Shown here: piece by piece, positions 1 through 7,022 of the stretch
Numbering within the stretch: the first letter of the stretch is position 1
Layout of the letters: the number at the start of each line of letters is the position of its first letter
NCBI GenBank assembly: GCA_031963445.1
Contig: JASSUH010000004.1
Location: 1 to 16,042 of the forward strand
Direction: 5' to 3'
Length of the DNA stretch: 16,042 nt
Source of the DNA: JASSUD01 sp031963445
Lineage (GTDB): Bacteria; Pseudomonadota; Gammaproteobacteria; Burkholderiales; Burkholderiaceae
Made by a program: the position numbers and the translations under genes
The notes under the pieces: generated by a model
The model's database searches: none
The model's input: only the letters and a program-made list of their open reading frames with translations
Told to the model about the DNA's origin: nothing

Positions 1-6
1 TTGATT

Positions 7-1049
7 ATGCAAACCTTCCAACCAGCCTATCAATTATTACTCGGTAAACAAAACCTAACCGCCTAACCTATCCACTCGGCTTCATAGTCTGAATTTAACC
101 CTGTGCCGAGAAAAAGAAGCCGATCAACTCGATATTGCACTGAATGATCATGATGGGTTACTGGAGATACCCAAACGGGGTGTTTCGCTTTCTGTTGCAT
201 TGGGCTGGCAAGAAAAGCGGTTTAATTCAGCAAGGCAGTTTTACCGTTGATGAAGTCGAAGTTAGCGGCCGTGCCTGACATCATTACATTACGTGCGCGT
301 AGTGCCTCATGACTGGGCTAATGAACGACGGCGGGAGAAGAGTTGGGCATCGTGTCAGCTTAGAAAACATCGTACGGACAATGGCAGCACGTTATCAACT
401 TACCCCAAAAGTTGATCAGGCATTTAAAGCCGTCACCATCGATCATATCGACCAAACTCACGAAAGCGATTTAAGCTTTTTAACGCGGCTTGCCCATCGT
501 TACGATGCAGTCATGACAGTTAAAGAGCAATATTTACTGTTTATACCGATTGGCGCAGCGCGTACCGTGAGTGGAGGCAATTTACCGAGCATTGTTTTAG
601 CTCGACAAGACATTGAGCAATACCGTTATCACGTGGCCCAAAGAGAAAGCTATGCAGGGGTGCGCGCGTATTGGCACCACTTCGGGATGGCACAGCGGCA
701 ATCGGTGATCGTAGGCGGGGAGAATCGCTATAACTTAAAGGTATTGCCAGAACAATACGCCTCACAGGCTCAAGCGCAAGCTGCGGCCACGGCAGAATGG
801 CAACGCATCCAACGCAGTCAAGCGACCCTCAGTATGACGTTAGCGCTAGGCCGCCCAGATTGCTTCCCAGAAATGCCGGTAAGACTTACCGGCTTTAAAC
901 CCGAAATCGATCAGACAGCCTGGCTGATTGCGCGGGTCAGTCATACGTTAGCCGAACAAGGGTATACGACCACGCTGGAATGCGAAGTGAAAGATGACCC
1001 TGCTAGCGCTCACCACCGGCGGCAGCTTCGGCGGGGCCAATCTCGCTAA
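7..1049 (+). pseudogene. D: Phage late control / tail protein D (P2 gpD-like), frameshifted
   Basis: Related to P2 gpD, a baseplate/tail-tube-associated protein. An ATG at 7 opens with MQTFQPAYQLLLGK, then successive frames give EADQLDIALNDHDGLL, GSFTVDEVEVSG, PDIITLRARSAS and MTGLMN, which is the gpD N-terminal order. From about 360 the frame stays open to 1049 and carries the rest (SLENIVRTMAARYQLTP, LAHRYDAVMTVKEQYLLF, TLECEVK). I count at least five single-base indels between about 70 and 350, for example an extra C near 75 and an extra C near 222. Residues just after 327 look locally out of frame between compensating indels. Healed, the protein would be about 345 aa, somewhat shorter than P2 gpD (about 390 aa). 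The last 20 or so codons (after TLECEVK) do not look like the family and may also be out of frame. Family assignment is firm; whether the breaks are biological or sequencing errors is open. Confidence 0.85.
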
Positions 1050-1053
1050 GCGA

Positions 1054-1371
1054 TTAACTGATTCTAGATTCAATCTTTAGGTTGACGTTGGCAGACAAGA
1101 CAACACCACATGCTTTTTTAACCATACGAGGAGTGGGAGGGCCGAGGTAGCCTAAAAATAAACAAGCTGCAAACAATAACCCCAATCCCACACGGGATAA
1201 GGTACGAGAACTTCTTAAATGATAATGAACAGTGGCGTGTTGAATAGAAATAGTGCGGGGGCTTCTTGGAGGTGGCCTGCGACAAATTGGCCTATATTCC
1301 CTAATTGTTGTTTAGGTTTCTTTTTTTTGGGGAAATGAGAAAAAATTAATCTTTTGACTTTTTTTCTGCAT
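1054..1371 (-). pseudogene. Small single-pass membrane protein gene next to the repressor, frameshifted
   Basis: Not recognised as a named family. The ATG (complement of 1369-1371) overlaps the end of the repressor gene, and the frame reaches a TAA at 1054-1056 only if two homopolymer indels are allowed: one A too many near 1322-1329 and one C too few near 1258-1262. The healed product is about 105 aa: a lysine-rich start, then GNIGQFVAGHLQEAP, TISIQHATVHYHLRSS, one hydrophobic segment VGLGLLFAACLFLGYLG and a short tail. The GNIGQFVAG...AP.T...HA stretch closely matches the C-terminus of the repressor just upstream (GNVGQYVEGNMHAPFTMNV). The overlap implies co-transcription and coupled translation with the repressor. 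That both indels fall in homopolymers and restore a sensible protein argues that this is a real gene. A membrane-linked partner of the repressor is only a guess. Confidence 0.5.
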
Positions 1372-1760
1372 GGCTGACATTCATCGTAAAAGGCGCGTGC
1401 ATATTTCCTTCTACATATTGGCCGACATTACCCCGAACACGTAAGTTATTCTCGGGGATGCTCATCTCGTTTGCCATATTCAGCACTTTAAGGCGCTCTG
1501 TCAAATTGAGCTGCCGATATGCCGCTAATAATGCCTCTTCTTCCTCTGATATTACTGAGTGTTTTCCGGTGACGATATAAAGCACATCAGCCCCAATACC
1601 TGCCAGATTATCTAGTCCTTCCGCAGTTATTTCCGTCTCTCCTTTGACATATTTAGCATAAGTCCGCAATTTTACGCCTACAAAATGTGTAAATCGATCC
1701 TTGGGTCATCTTCAAGCGGATACGCTCCTTTTCTAATCTTTTCCCTATTTCAATCGTCAT
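1346..1760 (-). pseudogene. Xre-family phage repressor (C-like), single frameshift
   Basis: Likely lysogeny repressor. Translation from the ATG at 1758-1760 gives MTIEIGKRLEKERIRLKMTQ, a typical helix-turn-helix start; removing one G of the pair at 1699-1700 continues as DRFTHFVGVKLRTYAKYVKG and then ETEITAEGLDNLAGIGADVLYIVTGK, the usual Xre domain ending. Total 137 aa if healed; without correction only the last 107 codons (from a TTG at 1669) are open. The C-terminal part has a short helical region (EEEEALLAAYRQLNLTERLK) and a tail GNVGQYVEGNMHAPFTMNV in place of a LexA-like peptidase domain, so induction by RecA-stimulated self-cleavage is not expected. It points away from ogr, with the shared control region between them, as a phage immunity repressor does. 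Which phage repressor group it belongs to is unclear. Confidence 0.75.
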
Positions 1761-1778
1761 TTAATCATCCAATATTTT

Positions 1779-1784
1779 ATTATA
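1779..1784 (-). promoter_or_regulatory. Candidate -10 box for the repressor gene
   Basis: The complement reads TATAAT, a perfect sigma70 -10 hexamer, 18 bases before the repressor ATG. No good -35 lies at the expected distance, so the promoter is weak, activator-dependent or misassigned. Confidence 0.35.
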
Positions 1785-1834
1785 CTAAGCATTTTTATAC
1801 ATATAATTAAAATTTTCATGATTGATAAAAAATA

Positions 1835-1844
1835 GTAAATTTAC
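1835..1844. promoter_or_regulatory. Palindrome, candidate operator half (GTAAATTTAC)
   Basis: A perfect 10-bp palindrome in the repressor-ogr intergenic region. It overlaps the -35 of the candidate rightward promoter. A repressor site is plausible by position but unproven. Confidence 0.35.
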
Positions 1845-1868
1845 CCTATTTTTCCCATAATTTATAAG
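1840..1868 (+). promoter_or_regulatory. Candidate rightward promoter for the ogr-int operon
   Basis: TTTACC (1840-1845), a 17-base spacer and TATAAG (1863-1868) match the sigma70 consensus at 4/6 and 5/6. The two palindromes at 1835-1844 and 1864-1881 overlap the -35 and -10 respectively, as operators of a lysogenic switch would. The distance to the ogr ATG (about 200 bases) implies a long leader. Confidence 0.4.
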
Positions 1869-1881
1869 GTTTTAACCTTAT
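1864..1881. promoter_or_regulatory. Inverted repeat, candidate operator
   Basis: ATAAGGTT and AACCTTAT form perfect 8-bp arms around a 2-base centre. It is the strongest dyad between the divergent repressor and ogr genes and covers the candidate -10. A likely site for the Xre repressor, by position. Confidence 0.45.
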
Positions 1882-2066
1882 TTTTATAAAAAACTCTAAA
1901 ATTTAAATTGTTTTTTATGCATAAAAATGCATATCATGAAAGCATTAAATTTTTAAAAATTACGTTTCTCGACAACCTAAAGCAAAGCCACATCATAAAT
2001 AAAATCTGCGTTGAAGCGCAACACAGATTAATAGTGAAAAAACAATTTTATCGAGTGCTAAAAATC

Positions 2067-2342
2067 ATGAGTACTGCTGTTTACTGCCCCCACTGTAAAG
2101 TTCGCGCTAAGGTGCGCTCAAGTGTTGTATTAAGCGATTTACTGAGCGAACTTTATTGTGAGTGTCGTAATGCTCAATGTAGATGCAGATTCGTGGCACA
2201 CCTAGAACCAGCTTATCTTTTATTTCCTTCCGCTATTCCCGACCCTGAGATTCAACTGCCTATTTCGTCTCGCGCTTTGGCGCGCCAGCAAAAAAAAACG
2301 AAATCAGAAAAGCAGATTTCCCCGCTATCACAAAGCGAATAA
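2067..2342 (+). CDS. ogr: Ogr/Delta-like zinc-finger late-gene activator
   Basis: A 91-aa protein of the P2 Ogr family, which activates late promoters by contacting RNA polymerase. The N-terminal half has the family zinc-ligand pattern: YCPHC at residues 5-9, then LYCECRNAQC followed by RCRF, equivalent to the C-P-x-C ... C-x-N-x-x-C ... F pattern of Ogr. A later PxPxxQLP-type stretch and a lysine/serine-rich tail follow. The frame is open upstream to an ATG at 1908, but that 53-residue extension is AT-rich, lysine-rich and has no family counterpart, so I start at 2067. In P2 ogr follows D as its own unit; here it leads the replication/integration operon, so early and late control may be linked. 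Confidence 0.85.
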   Translation: MSTAVYCPHCKVRAKVRSSVVLSDLLSELYCECRNAQCRCRFVAHLEPAYLLFPSAIPDPEIQLPISSRALARQQKKTKSEKQISPLSQSE

Positions 2343-2379
2343 AACACCGCTTTTTCTAAATTTTTAATGAGATAACGCG

Positions 2380-2607
2380 ATGAGACAAGCCAAGCTGAAT
2401 CTTTATACGATAGCAGAAGATTTTCTTATTGAACATCGAGATGAGCATCTAAGTCATGATCAACGCCGCTTAATTGATCGTTGTATTGCGCATTTGATGG
2501 CGGTCGAAGATATCCCTGCAAGTACAGCAATAGATATTGCCCTGCAAGCCATAGGCAAGCGTGAATCTCGTGAGCAGCTAGCCGTTCGTGAACCTTTTAC
2601 TGACTAG
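2380..2607 (+). CDS. Small acidic/helical protein of unknown function
   Basis: Not recognised. The 75-aa product (MRQAKLNLYTIAEDFLIEHR...) is predicted largely helical, rich in D, E, R and A, without cysteines, membrane segments or a clear DNA-binding motif. It begins 37 bases after ogr and ends 8 bases before the primase gene, so it belongs to the same operon. GAGA about 8 bases before the ATG may serve as the ribosome site. The middle, LSHDQRRLIDRCIAHLMAVEDIPASTAIDIALQ (split: LSHDQRRLIDRCIAHLM and AVEDIPASTAIDIAL), looks like two amphipathic helices. Small accessory proteins before phage primases are common; a role in replication is inference only. Confidence 0.7.
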   Translation: MRQAKLNLYTIAEDFLIEHRDEHLSHDQRRLIDRCIAHLMAVEDIPASTAIDIALQAIGKRESREQLAVREPFTD

Positions 2608-2615
2608 CACGAACT

Positions 2616-5246
2616 ATGCAAACCGATCTTCATCAAGCGATTACACAGCGCCTATTAGCTGATTATGACTTTAAGCCTAAGTCAGCCTGGCTACAGCAGG
2701 GCCGTTGCCCCGAATGCGGCAAGAGAGAGCTTTATACGAGTGCAGAGAAACCATGGGTCTTACGTTGCGGCCGATTAAATCGTTGCGCTTGGGAGGGCCA
2801 TGTTAAAGAGATTTATGCCGATCTCTTTGATTATTGGTCTGAGCGTTTTCCGTTAGTCAAAAATAATCCACATGCAGCAGCTAATGCTTATTTGCAATAT
2901 GCGCGAGGCTTTGATCTTAAGCGTATCAAGGGCTGGTATACGCAAGGTCAGTATGACTCGACAACGCTAAAAGCGGGTAGTGCGACTGTACGTTTTGCGG
3001 TCGGTGAAACGTTTTGGGAAAGATTGATCGATCAACCGGAGAGATTCGGTAAAAAAGCTAACTTTAAGCCAGGTGGGCGTTATGCGGGGCGTTGTTGGCA
3101 GCCACCTACATTAGATTTAACGAAAGTTGAAGAGCTGTGGCTGGTAGAAGGTATTTTTGATGCGATTGCGTTGGCACATCATGACATCGCCGCGGTGGCT
3201 TTACTGTCTTGTACAAATTACCCGGAACAGGCACTTGCCGAATTATCGGCACTGCGCCAAGGTAATCGACCTCGTTTAGTTTGGGCGCTCGATAGTGATC
3301 AAGCAGGACAGAAAGGCATCTTAAAAGCTGTACATCAAGCACGCAAAGCAGGCTGGAGTTGTGACGCTGCGCAAATTCCGCAAACTACCAAAGGCAAACT
3401 AGATTGGAATGATTGCCATCAGCGCGAACGACTCACCGAAGCAGACTTATCTAGCTATCGTTATCACGGGGCCTTATTAATTGCTGCCAGTGCGTTAGAT
3501 AAAGCACAGCTGATTTATTTGAAGCATCGTCAACGCACTTTTATCTTTGATCATGAACGGCGTTTATACAGCTTCAAGATAGATACAGACCGCTTCGAGT
3601 CAGCCAAAGAAGCGGCACAGGATTGTTCGGAAGAGGAGCAACTCAGGCAAGCAATACAAAAAGCAGCCACGGTTACCGAGATTGCTAACTGCCTGCCTAC
3701 CGCGCTCTATTACCAAGCTAACCCGCTTACGGACGAAGCTTGGTATTACTTCCGTATAGATTTTCCTAACGGCCAAACCATTAAAAACACCTTTACAGGG
3801 TCACAAGTCGCAGGCGCGAGCGAATTTAAAAAAAGATTACTGGCCATGGCGCCAGGTGCACTTTACACCGGCAACAGTAAACAGTTAGACCTTTATTTAA
3901 AAGATCAACTTGCCGATATTCGCTCGGTTAAAACAGTCGATTTTATCGGCTATATCCGTGAATACGGCTGTTATGTCTTCCATGAAGTCGCGGTTAAAAA
4001 CGGGCAATGTTATTTACTCAATGAAGAAGATTTTTTCGATCTTGGCAAACTGAGTATTAAGACACTGAATCAATCGACCCTACTTCAGCTACAGCGCGAC
4101 GTTAACCCGACTTATGATTGGTTACCTGCACTGTGGCAGTGCTTCGGCGCTAAGGGCATCGTTGCGCTCGCGTTTTGGTTAGGGTCGCTCTTTGCCGAAC
4201 AGATTCGTGCCGAGCAAAAAAGCTTTCCCTTTCTTGAGGTCGTGGGGGAGCCTGGGGCGGGTAAATCAACGTTGATTGAGTTCTTATGGAAGCTCTTAGG
4301 ACGACGCGACTATGAAGGGTTCGACCCTTCTAAATCTTCATTAGCTGCGCGAGCACGTAACTTCTCGCAAGTTTCTAACCTTCCTGTGGTGCTGATTGAG
4401 GCTGACCGCAGCGACGAAACAAAATATAAAACCTTTGATTGGGATGAGCTGAAGACGGCTTATAACGGGCGCAGCGTGCGCGCCACAGGCGTTAAAAATA
4501 GTGGCAATGATACCCGCGAGCCACCTTTTCGCGGGGCTATTGTGATTAGTCAAAATAGCCCCGTCGTTGCCAGTGAGGCAATACTGCAACGCTTAATCTC
4601 TCTTAATTTTGATCGAGCCACGCAAACTGTAGAGACAAAAGCTAAGGCTGAAAGCCTAGAGCGCCTAACACCCGAACAAGTCAGCGGCTTTATGTTGGCG
4701 GCGCTCATCCAAGAAAAGGCCATTCTCCAAAAGCTAAGCGAACGCACGTCGATTTACGAAAATCAATTACAAGCCTTGCCAACCATACGCAGCCTTCGTG
4801 TGGCTAAAAATCACGCACAACTAATGGCCTTGATTGATGCGCTTGAATTAATCGTTCCCTTATCTGTTGAGCAAAAGGAAGCCGCGCAAACGCAGTTAAT
4901 CGATATTGCTATTCAGAGGCAGCAGGCGATTAGCGCTGATCATCCTATCGTGCAGGAGTTTTGGGATACCTTCGATTATCTCGAAAGAGATGCAGAACAT
5001 TCACTCAACCATGCGCGAGAGTCGGATTTAATCGCTATCAATCTAAACGACTACGCCAAAGTTGCGGCCCTGCAGCAACAAAAAATTCCCTCGCTACTCG
5101 AACTCAAACGTTATCTGCGTGACAGTCGCGTACGTAAATTTATTGAAGTAAAAGCAATGCGCTCTGCCTTACAAAGGGTGGATTTATCACTCAGAGGTAC
5201 ACCGGAAATATTGAAATGTTGGATTTTTAAACAAGAGCAAGAATGA
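2616..5246 (+). CDS. Phage primase-helicase (zinc ribbon, Toprim, P-loop ATPase)
   Basis: An 876-aa replication protein combining primer synthesis and DNA unwinding. A zinc-binding domain has CPEC at residues 31-34 with C51 and C57. The Toprim fold is shown by LWLVEGIFDAIALA (E178-G179) and LVWALDSDQAG (D226, D228), the acidic metal ligands. The C-terminal half carries a Walker A GEPGAGKST (544-552) and a Walker B-like VVLIEADRSD (591-600), as in phage/P4-alpha-like and mobile-element helicases. The frame is unbroken over 2.6 kb, in contrast to the broken head genes. Its stop overlaps the next start (ATGA at 5243-5246), so translation is coupled to the HTH protein. P2 itself uses a rolling-circle protein A, so this phage has swapped its replication module. 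The origin it uses is unknown; the repeat element at 7023-7302 is a candidate. Confidence 0.88.
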   Translation: MQTDLHQAITQRLLADYDFKPKSAWLQQGRCPECGKRELYTSAEKPWVLRCGRLNRCAWEGHVKEIYADLFDYWSERFPLVKNNPHAAANAYLQYARGFDLKRIKGWYTQGQYDSTTLKAGSATVRFAVGETFWERLIDQPERFGKKANFKPGGRYAGRCWQPPTLDLTKVEELWLVEGIFDAIALAHHDIAAVALLSCTNYPEQALAELSALRQGNRPRLVWALDSDQAGQKGILKAVHQARKAGWSCDAAQIPQTTKGKLDWNDCHQRERLTEADLSSYRYHGALLIAASALDKAQLIYLKHRQRTFIFDHERRLYSFKIDTDRFESAKEAAQDCSEEEQLRQAIQKAATVTEIANCLPTALYYQANPLTDEAWYYFRIDFPNGQTIKNTFTGSQVAGASEFKKRLLAMAPGALYTGNSKQLDLYLKDQLADIRSVKTVDFIGYIREYGCYVFHEVAVKNGQCYLLNEEDFFDLGKLSIKTLNQSTLLQLQRDVNPTYDWLPALWQCFGAKGIVALAFWLGSLFAEQIRAEQKSFPFLEVVGEPGAGKSTLIEFLWKLLGRRDYEGFDPSKSSLAARARNFSQVSNLPVVLIEADRSDETKYKTFDWDELKTAYNGRSVRATGVKNSGNDTREPPFRGAIVISQNSPVVASEAILQRLISLNFDRATQTVETKAKAESLERLTPEQVSGFMLAALIQEKAILQKLSERTSIYENQLQALPTIRSLRVAKNHAQLMALIDALELIVPLSVEQKEAAQTQLIDIAIQRQQAISADHPIVQEFWDTFDYLERDAEHSLNHARESDLIAINLNDYAKVAALQQQKIPSLLELKRYLRDSRVRKFIEVKAMRSALQRVDLSLRGTPEILKCWIFKQEQE

Positions 5247-5638
5247 AAAGAAAAACTAATACCAAGCTGTGTAGAGGCGACGAAAGGCCCACGCCAAAGA
5301 TTCAAGTAATGTTTGTCGAAGAAGCCGCCGTTGAATTTCGCGCACATAAACAAACCATCTGTTTAAAAGCAAGAAGGGGGGAAATTCCAGGGAGAAAGGT
5401 TGGTAGGAGGTGGGTTTTTTCAGTGCTTGCCCTGGAACGTTACTTTGATAGAGAATCCAGCCCGCGAGTTATGCAGGGCGATCAACAACCGAAAGGAGAT
5501 AAAACATGTCGCTCTACAAACCTACAAAAAGCCCAAACTACTATTACAAACTCTACTGTCCAACAACTGGAGAAGTACTACAAGCAAGCACTGGCACCGC
5601 GGACAGGGCAAAAGCGCAAGAACTCCACGACCGTTTAA
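5243..5638 (+). CDS. AlpA/excisionase-like HTH protein
   Basis: A 131-aa protein with a MerR-like helix-turn-helix of the excisionase/HTH_17 type at residues 23-68: VEEAAVEFRAHKQTICLKAR followed by EIPGRKVGRRWVF and a tyrosine-bearing helix ALERYF. Such proteins bend DNA at attachment sites to direct excision, or act as AlpA-like regulators of integrase. It starts inside the primase stop codon and its last 133 bases overlap the integrase gene in another frame, so the tail (residues about 88-131, basic and Q/T-rich) is constrained by integrase coding. The N-terminal domain is sufficient for the family; the tail may be an accident of overlap. Its place directly before int supports a role as recombination directionality factor. 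Confidence 0.75.
   Translation: MKRKTNTKLCRGDERPTPKIQVMFVEEAAVEFRAHKQTICLKARRGEIPGRKVGRRWVFSVLALERYFDRESSPRVMQGDQQPKGDKTCRSTNLQKAQTTITNSTVQQLEKYYKQALAPRTGQKRKNSTTV
5494..5499 (+). promoter_or_regulatory. Strong ribosome binding site for integrase
   Basis: AAAGGAGATAAAAC immediately precedes the ATG at 5506, a near-ideal Shine-Dalgarno at the right spacing. It decides the integrase start despite the 133-base overlap with the upstream gene. Confidence 0.75.
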
Positions 5639-6606
5639 AGGTGGATTTGTGGAATCAAGCAAAGCTTGGAGAAAAGCCGAGGTATCTTTGGCAACATGCT
5701 GTTGCAGAGTATTTAACAGAGCGGGAAGAGCAAAGCAGCATAAATACAACCATAGGAAGATTGCGTTGGTTAAAACCCTTGTTAGAAGGCAAAGCGCTTA
5801 TAGATATTAATCATGACTTAATCAGCGAAATCAAAACCGCCAAACAAAAAGAAATTGTATTTATTAGAGTTAAGCATGACATCAAAAAAAGCACAAACCG
5901 GAAAGTTCGGCCAGCTACGGTTAATCGCATATTAAAACTGATATCAGCAGTTTTAAATGTAGCACTTGGCAAGGGATGGTTAGATCAAGTCCCTAAAATT
6001 AACTACCTGGCTGAACCTAAAAAACGTATTCGCTGGCTTATTCCACAAGAGGCGGAAAGGCTTTTATCTATTTTGCCTTCTCATTTGGCAGACATGGCGC
6101 AGTTCTCGCTGGAAACTGGCTTACGGCAAGCCAATGTCACGGGCTTGGAATGGTCGCAAATTGATCTAGCAAGAAAGGTTGCCTGGATTCATCCTGACCA
6201 AGCAAAAGCACGTAAAGCGATTTGCGTTCCTCTTTCTGATGAGGCGATTAATGTTTTAAATCACCAGATGAGCAAAAGGCGGGACGTTGATCATATAGCG
6301 AGCGTCTTTGTTTACAAAGGTAGATCGATTAAGCAAACCTCAACTAAAGCTTGGTACAAAGCGCTGAAAACGGCTGGTATTAAAGATTTTAGATGGCATG
6401 ACTTACGACACACATGGGCGAGTTGGCATGTTCAACGGGGTACGCCTTTGTATGTACTTAAAGAATTGGGAGGATGGGAAACATTAGAGATGGTACAGCG
6501 CTATGCACACTTATCTTCGGCGCACTTAGCACAATGGGTTCAATCCCATACGGCTTTTACGCCTCGCACTGAGCAGGCTGTACTCTCTGAAAGGGCTGTG
6601 GCTTAG
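5506..6606 (+). CDS. int: Phage tyrosine recombinase (integrase)
   Basis: A 366-aa integrase that recombines attP with a tRNA-Lys gene. The N-terminal ~60 residues are a basic arm-binding region, residues ~60-170 look like the core-binding SAM-like domain, and the catalytic domain follows. Catalytic residues are visible: R207 in TGLRQANVTGLEW, H298 and R301 in WHDLRHTW, W324 in LGGWETLEMV and the nucleophile Y333 in QRYAHLS. The full catalytic set and normal length suggest a working enzyme. It ends two bases before a strong inverted repeat and about 65 bases from the tRNA-Lys core at 6671-6718, which is its expected target. The gene is read toward the attachment core. The start is fixed by the strong ribosome site. 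Confidence 0.93.
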   Translation: MSLYKPTKSPNYYYKLYCPTTGEVLQASTGTADRAKAQELHDRLKVDLWNQAKLGEKPRYLWQHAVAEYLTEREEQSSINTTIGRLRWLKPLLEGKALIDINHDLISEIKTAKQKEIVFIRVKHDIKKSTNRKVRPATVNRILKLISAVLNVALGKGWLDQVPKINYLAEPKKRIRWLIPQEAERLLSILPSHLADMAQFSLETGLRQANVTGLEWSQIDLARKVAWIHPDQAKARKAICVPLSDEAINVLNHQMSKRRDVDHIASVFVYKGRSIKQTSTKAWYKALKTAGIKDFRWHDLRHTWASWHVQRGTPLYVLKELGGWETLEMVQRYAHLSSAHLAQWVQSHTAFTPRTEQAVLSERAVA

Positions 6607-6607
6607 G

Positions 6608-6643
6608 TAGAATTTAGCTGGAGTGCCTTTCAGCTAAATTCTA
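6608..6643. terminator. Inverted repeat closing the int operon, candidate bidirectional terminator
   Basis: TAGAATTTAGCTG (6608-6620) and CAGCTAAATTCTA (6631-6643) form a perfect 13-bp stem with a 10-base loop, starting two bases after the int stop. The rightward transcript continues TTTCT, a weak U tract; the stem is AT-rich. Terminator is likely from position; an int-binding arm site is the alternative. Confidence 0.6.
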
Positions 6644-6670
6644 TTTCTAAGCGCAAACCCTTGATATTCG

Positions 6671-6718
6671 TGGTAGGCCGTGCGGGATTCGAACCTGCGA
6701 CCAACGGATTAAAAGTCC
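6671..6718 (-). other. Phage attachment core: 3' fragment of tRNA-Lys (TTT)
   Basis: The complement reads GGACTTTTAATCC, then the T-arm GCAGGTTCGAATCCCGC and the acceptor end ACGGCCTACCA, i.e. a tRNA-Lys from the anticodon stem to CCA. The bases before it (AT-rich, ...TTAAGTGGG) do not form a D-arm or acceptor 5' strand, so this is not a full tRNA gene. The anticodon stem fails beyond the third pair and the T-stem has an A-C mismatch. This is the shape of a phage attP (or non-tRNA prophage end) core for integration into a tRNA-Lys gene. Confidence 0.8.
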
Positions 6719-6826
6719 CCACTTAAAAAATAGATTTAACATTTTTCCTTATAAATCAATAGCTTGCATAACTCGCAAAAATGCAAAGCAAGTATAAAAC
6801 AGCTTGTTTTAGCTTAAAAAAGGCTG

Positions 6827-7019
6827 TTATAGGTTGAAATTAGCTGGACTCCAAAATGGAGATTTAGCACCGTTAACTCTCTTCAATCTAGCAATTCTCC
6901 TAACCGCATCTCTCTGTTTTTTCAACTCATGGCCTATTCATGCTAAATGCCTTGTGGCGCATAAAGTTACTTCTCACGCCCCCTATAAAAACTGGCGCAC
7001 ATAAAAAAGCAGGAGCCAT
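6827..7019 (-). pseudogene. Possible small phage gene, one frameshift
   Basis: From an ATG at 7017-7019 the complement reads MAPAFLCAPVFIGGVRSNF and MRHKAFSMNR; dropping one C near 6927 continues as HELKKQRDAVRRIARLKRV and NGAKSPFWSPANFNL to a stop at 6827-6829, 63 aa in all. A hydrophobic front and a basic amphipathic helix are typical of small accessory proteins of enterobacterial prophages (Ash/Icd-like ORFs come to mind, without certainty). The frame also stays open upstream into the repeat element, so the true start may lie further out. Without a database comparison this is a tentative gene. Confidence 0.3.
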
Positions 7020-7022
7020 GAT

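Noticed and set aside
1908..2066. N-terminal extension of the ogr product from ATG at 1908
   Set aside because: The added 53 residues are AT-derived, lysine-rich and unlike any Ogr start; the zinc-finger protein begins naturally at 2067.
5400..5810. Additional rightward frame across the xis-int junction
   Set aside because: It is an off-frame reading between two genes with clear domains and has no independent start signal.
6671..6718. A functional tRNA-Lys gene
   Set aside because: Only the anticodon-to-CCA half is present; no D-arm or acceptor 5' strand follows, and the T-stem has a mismatch.
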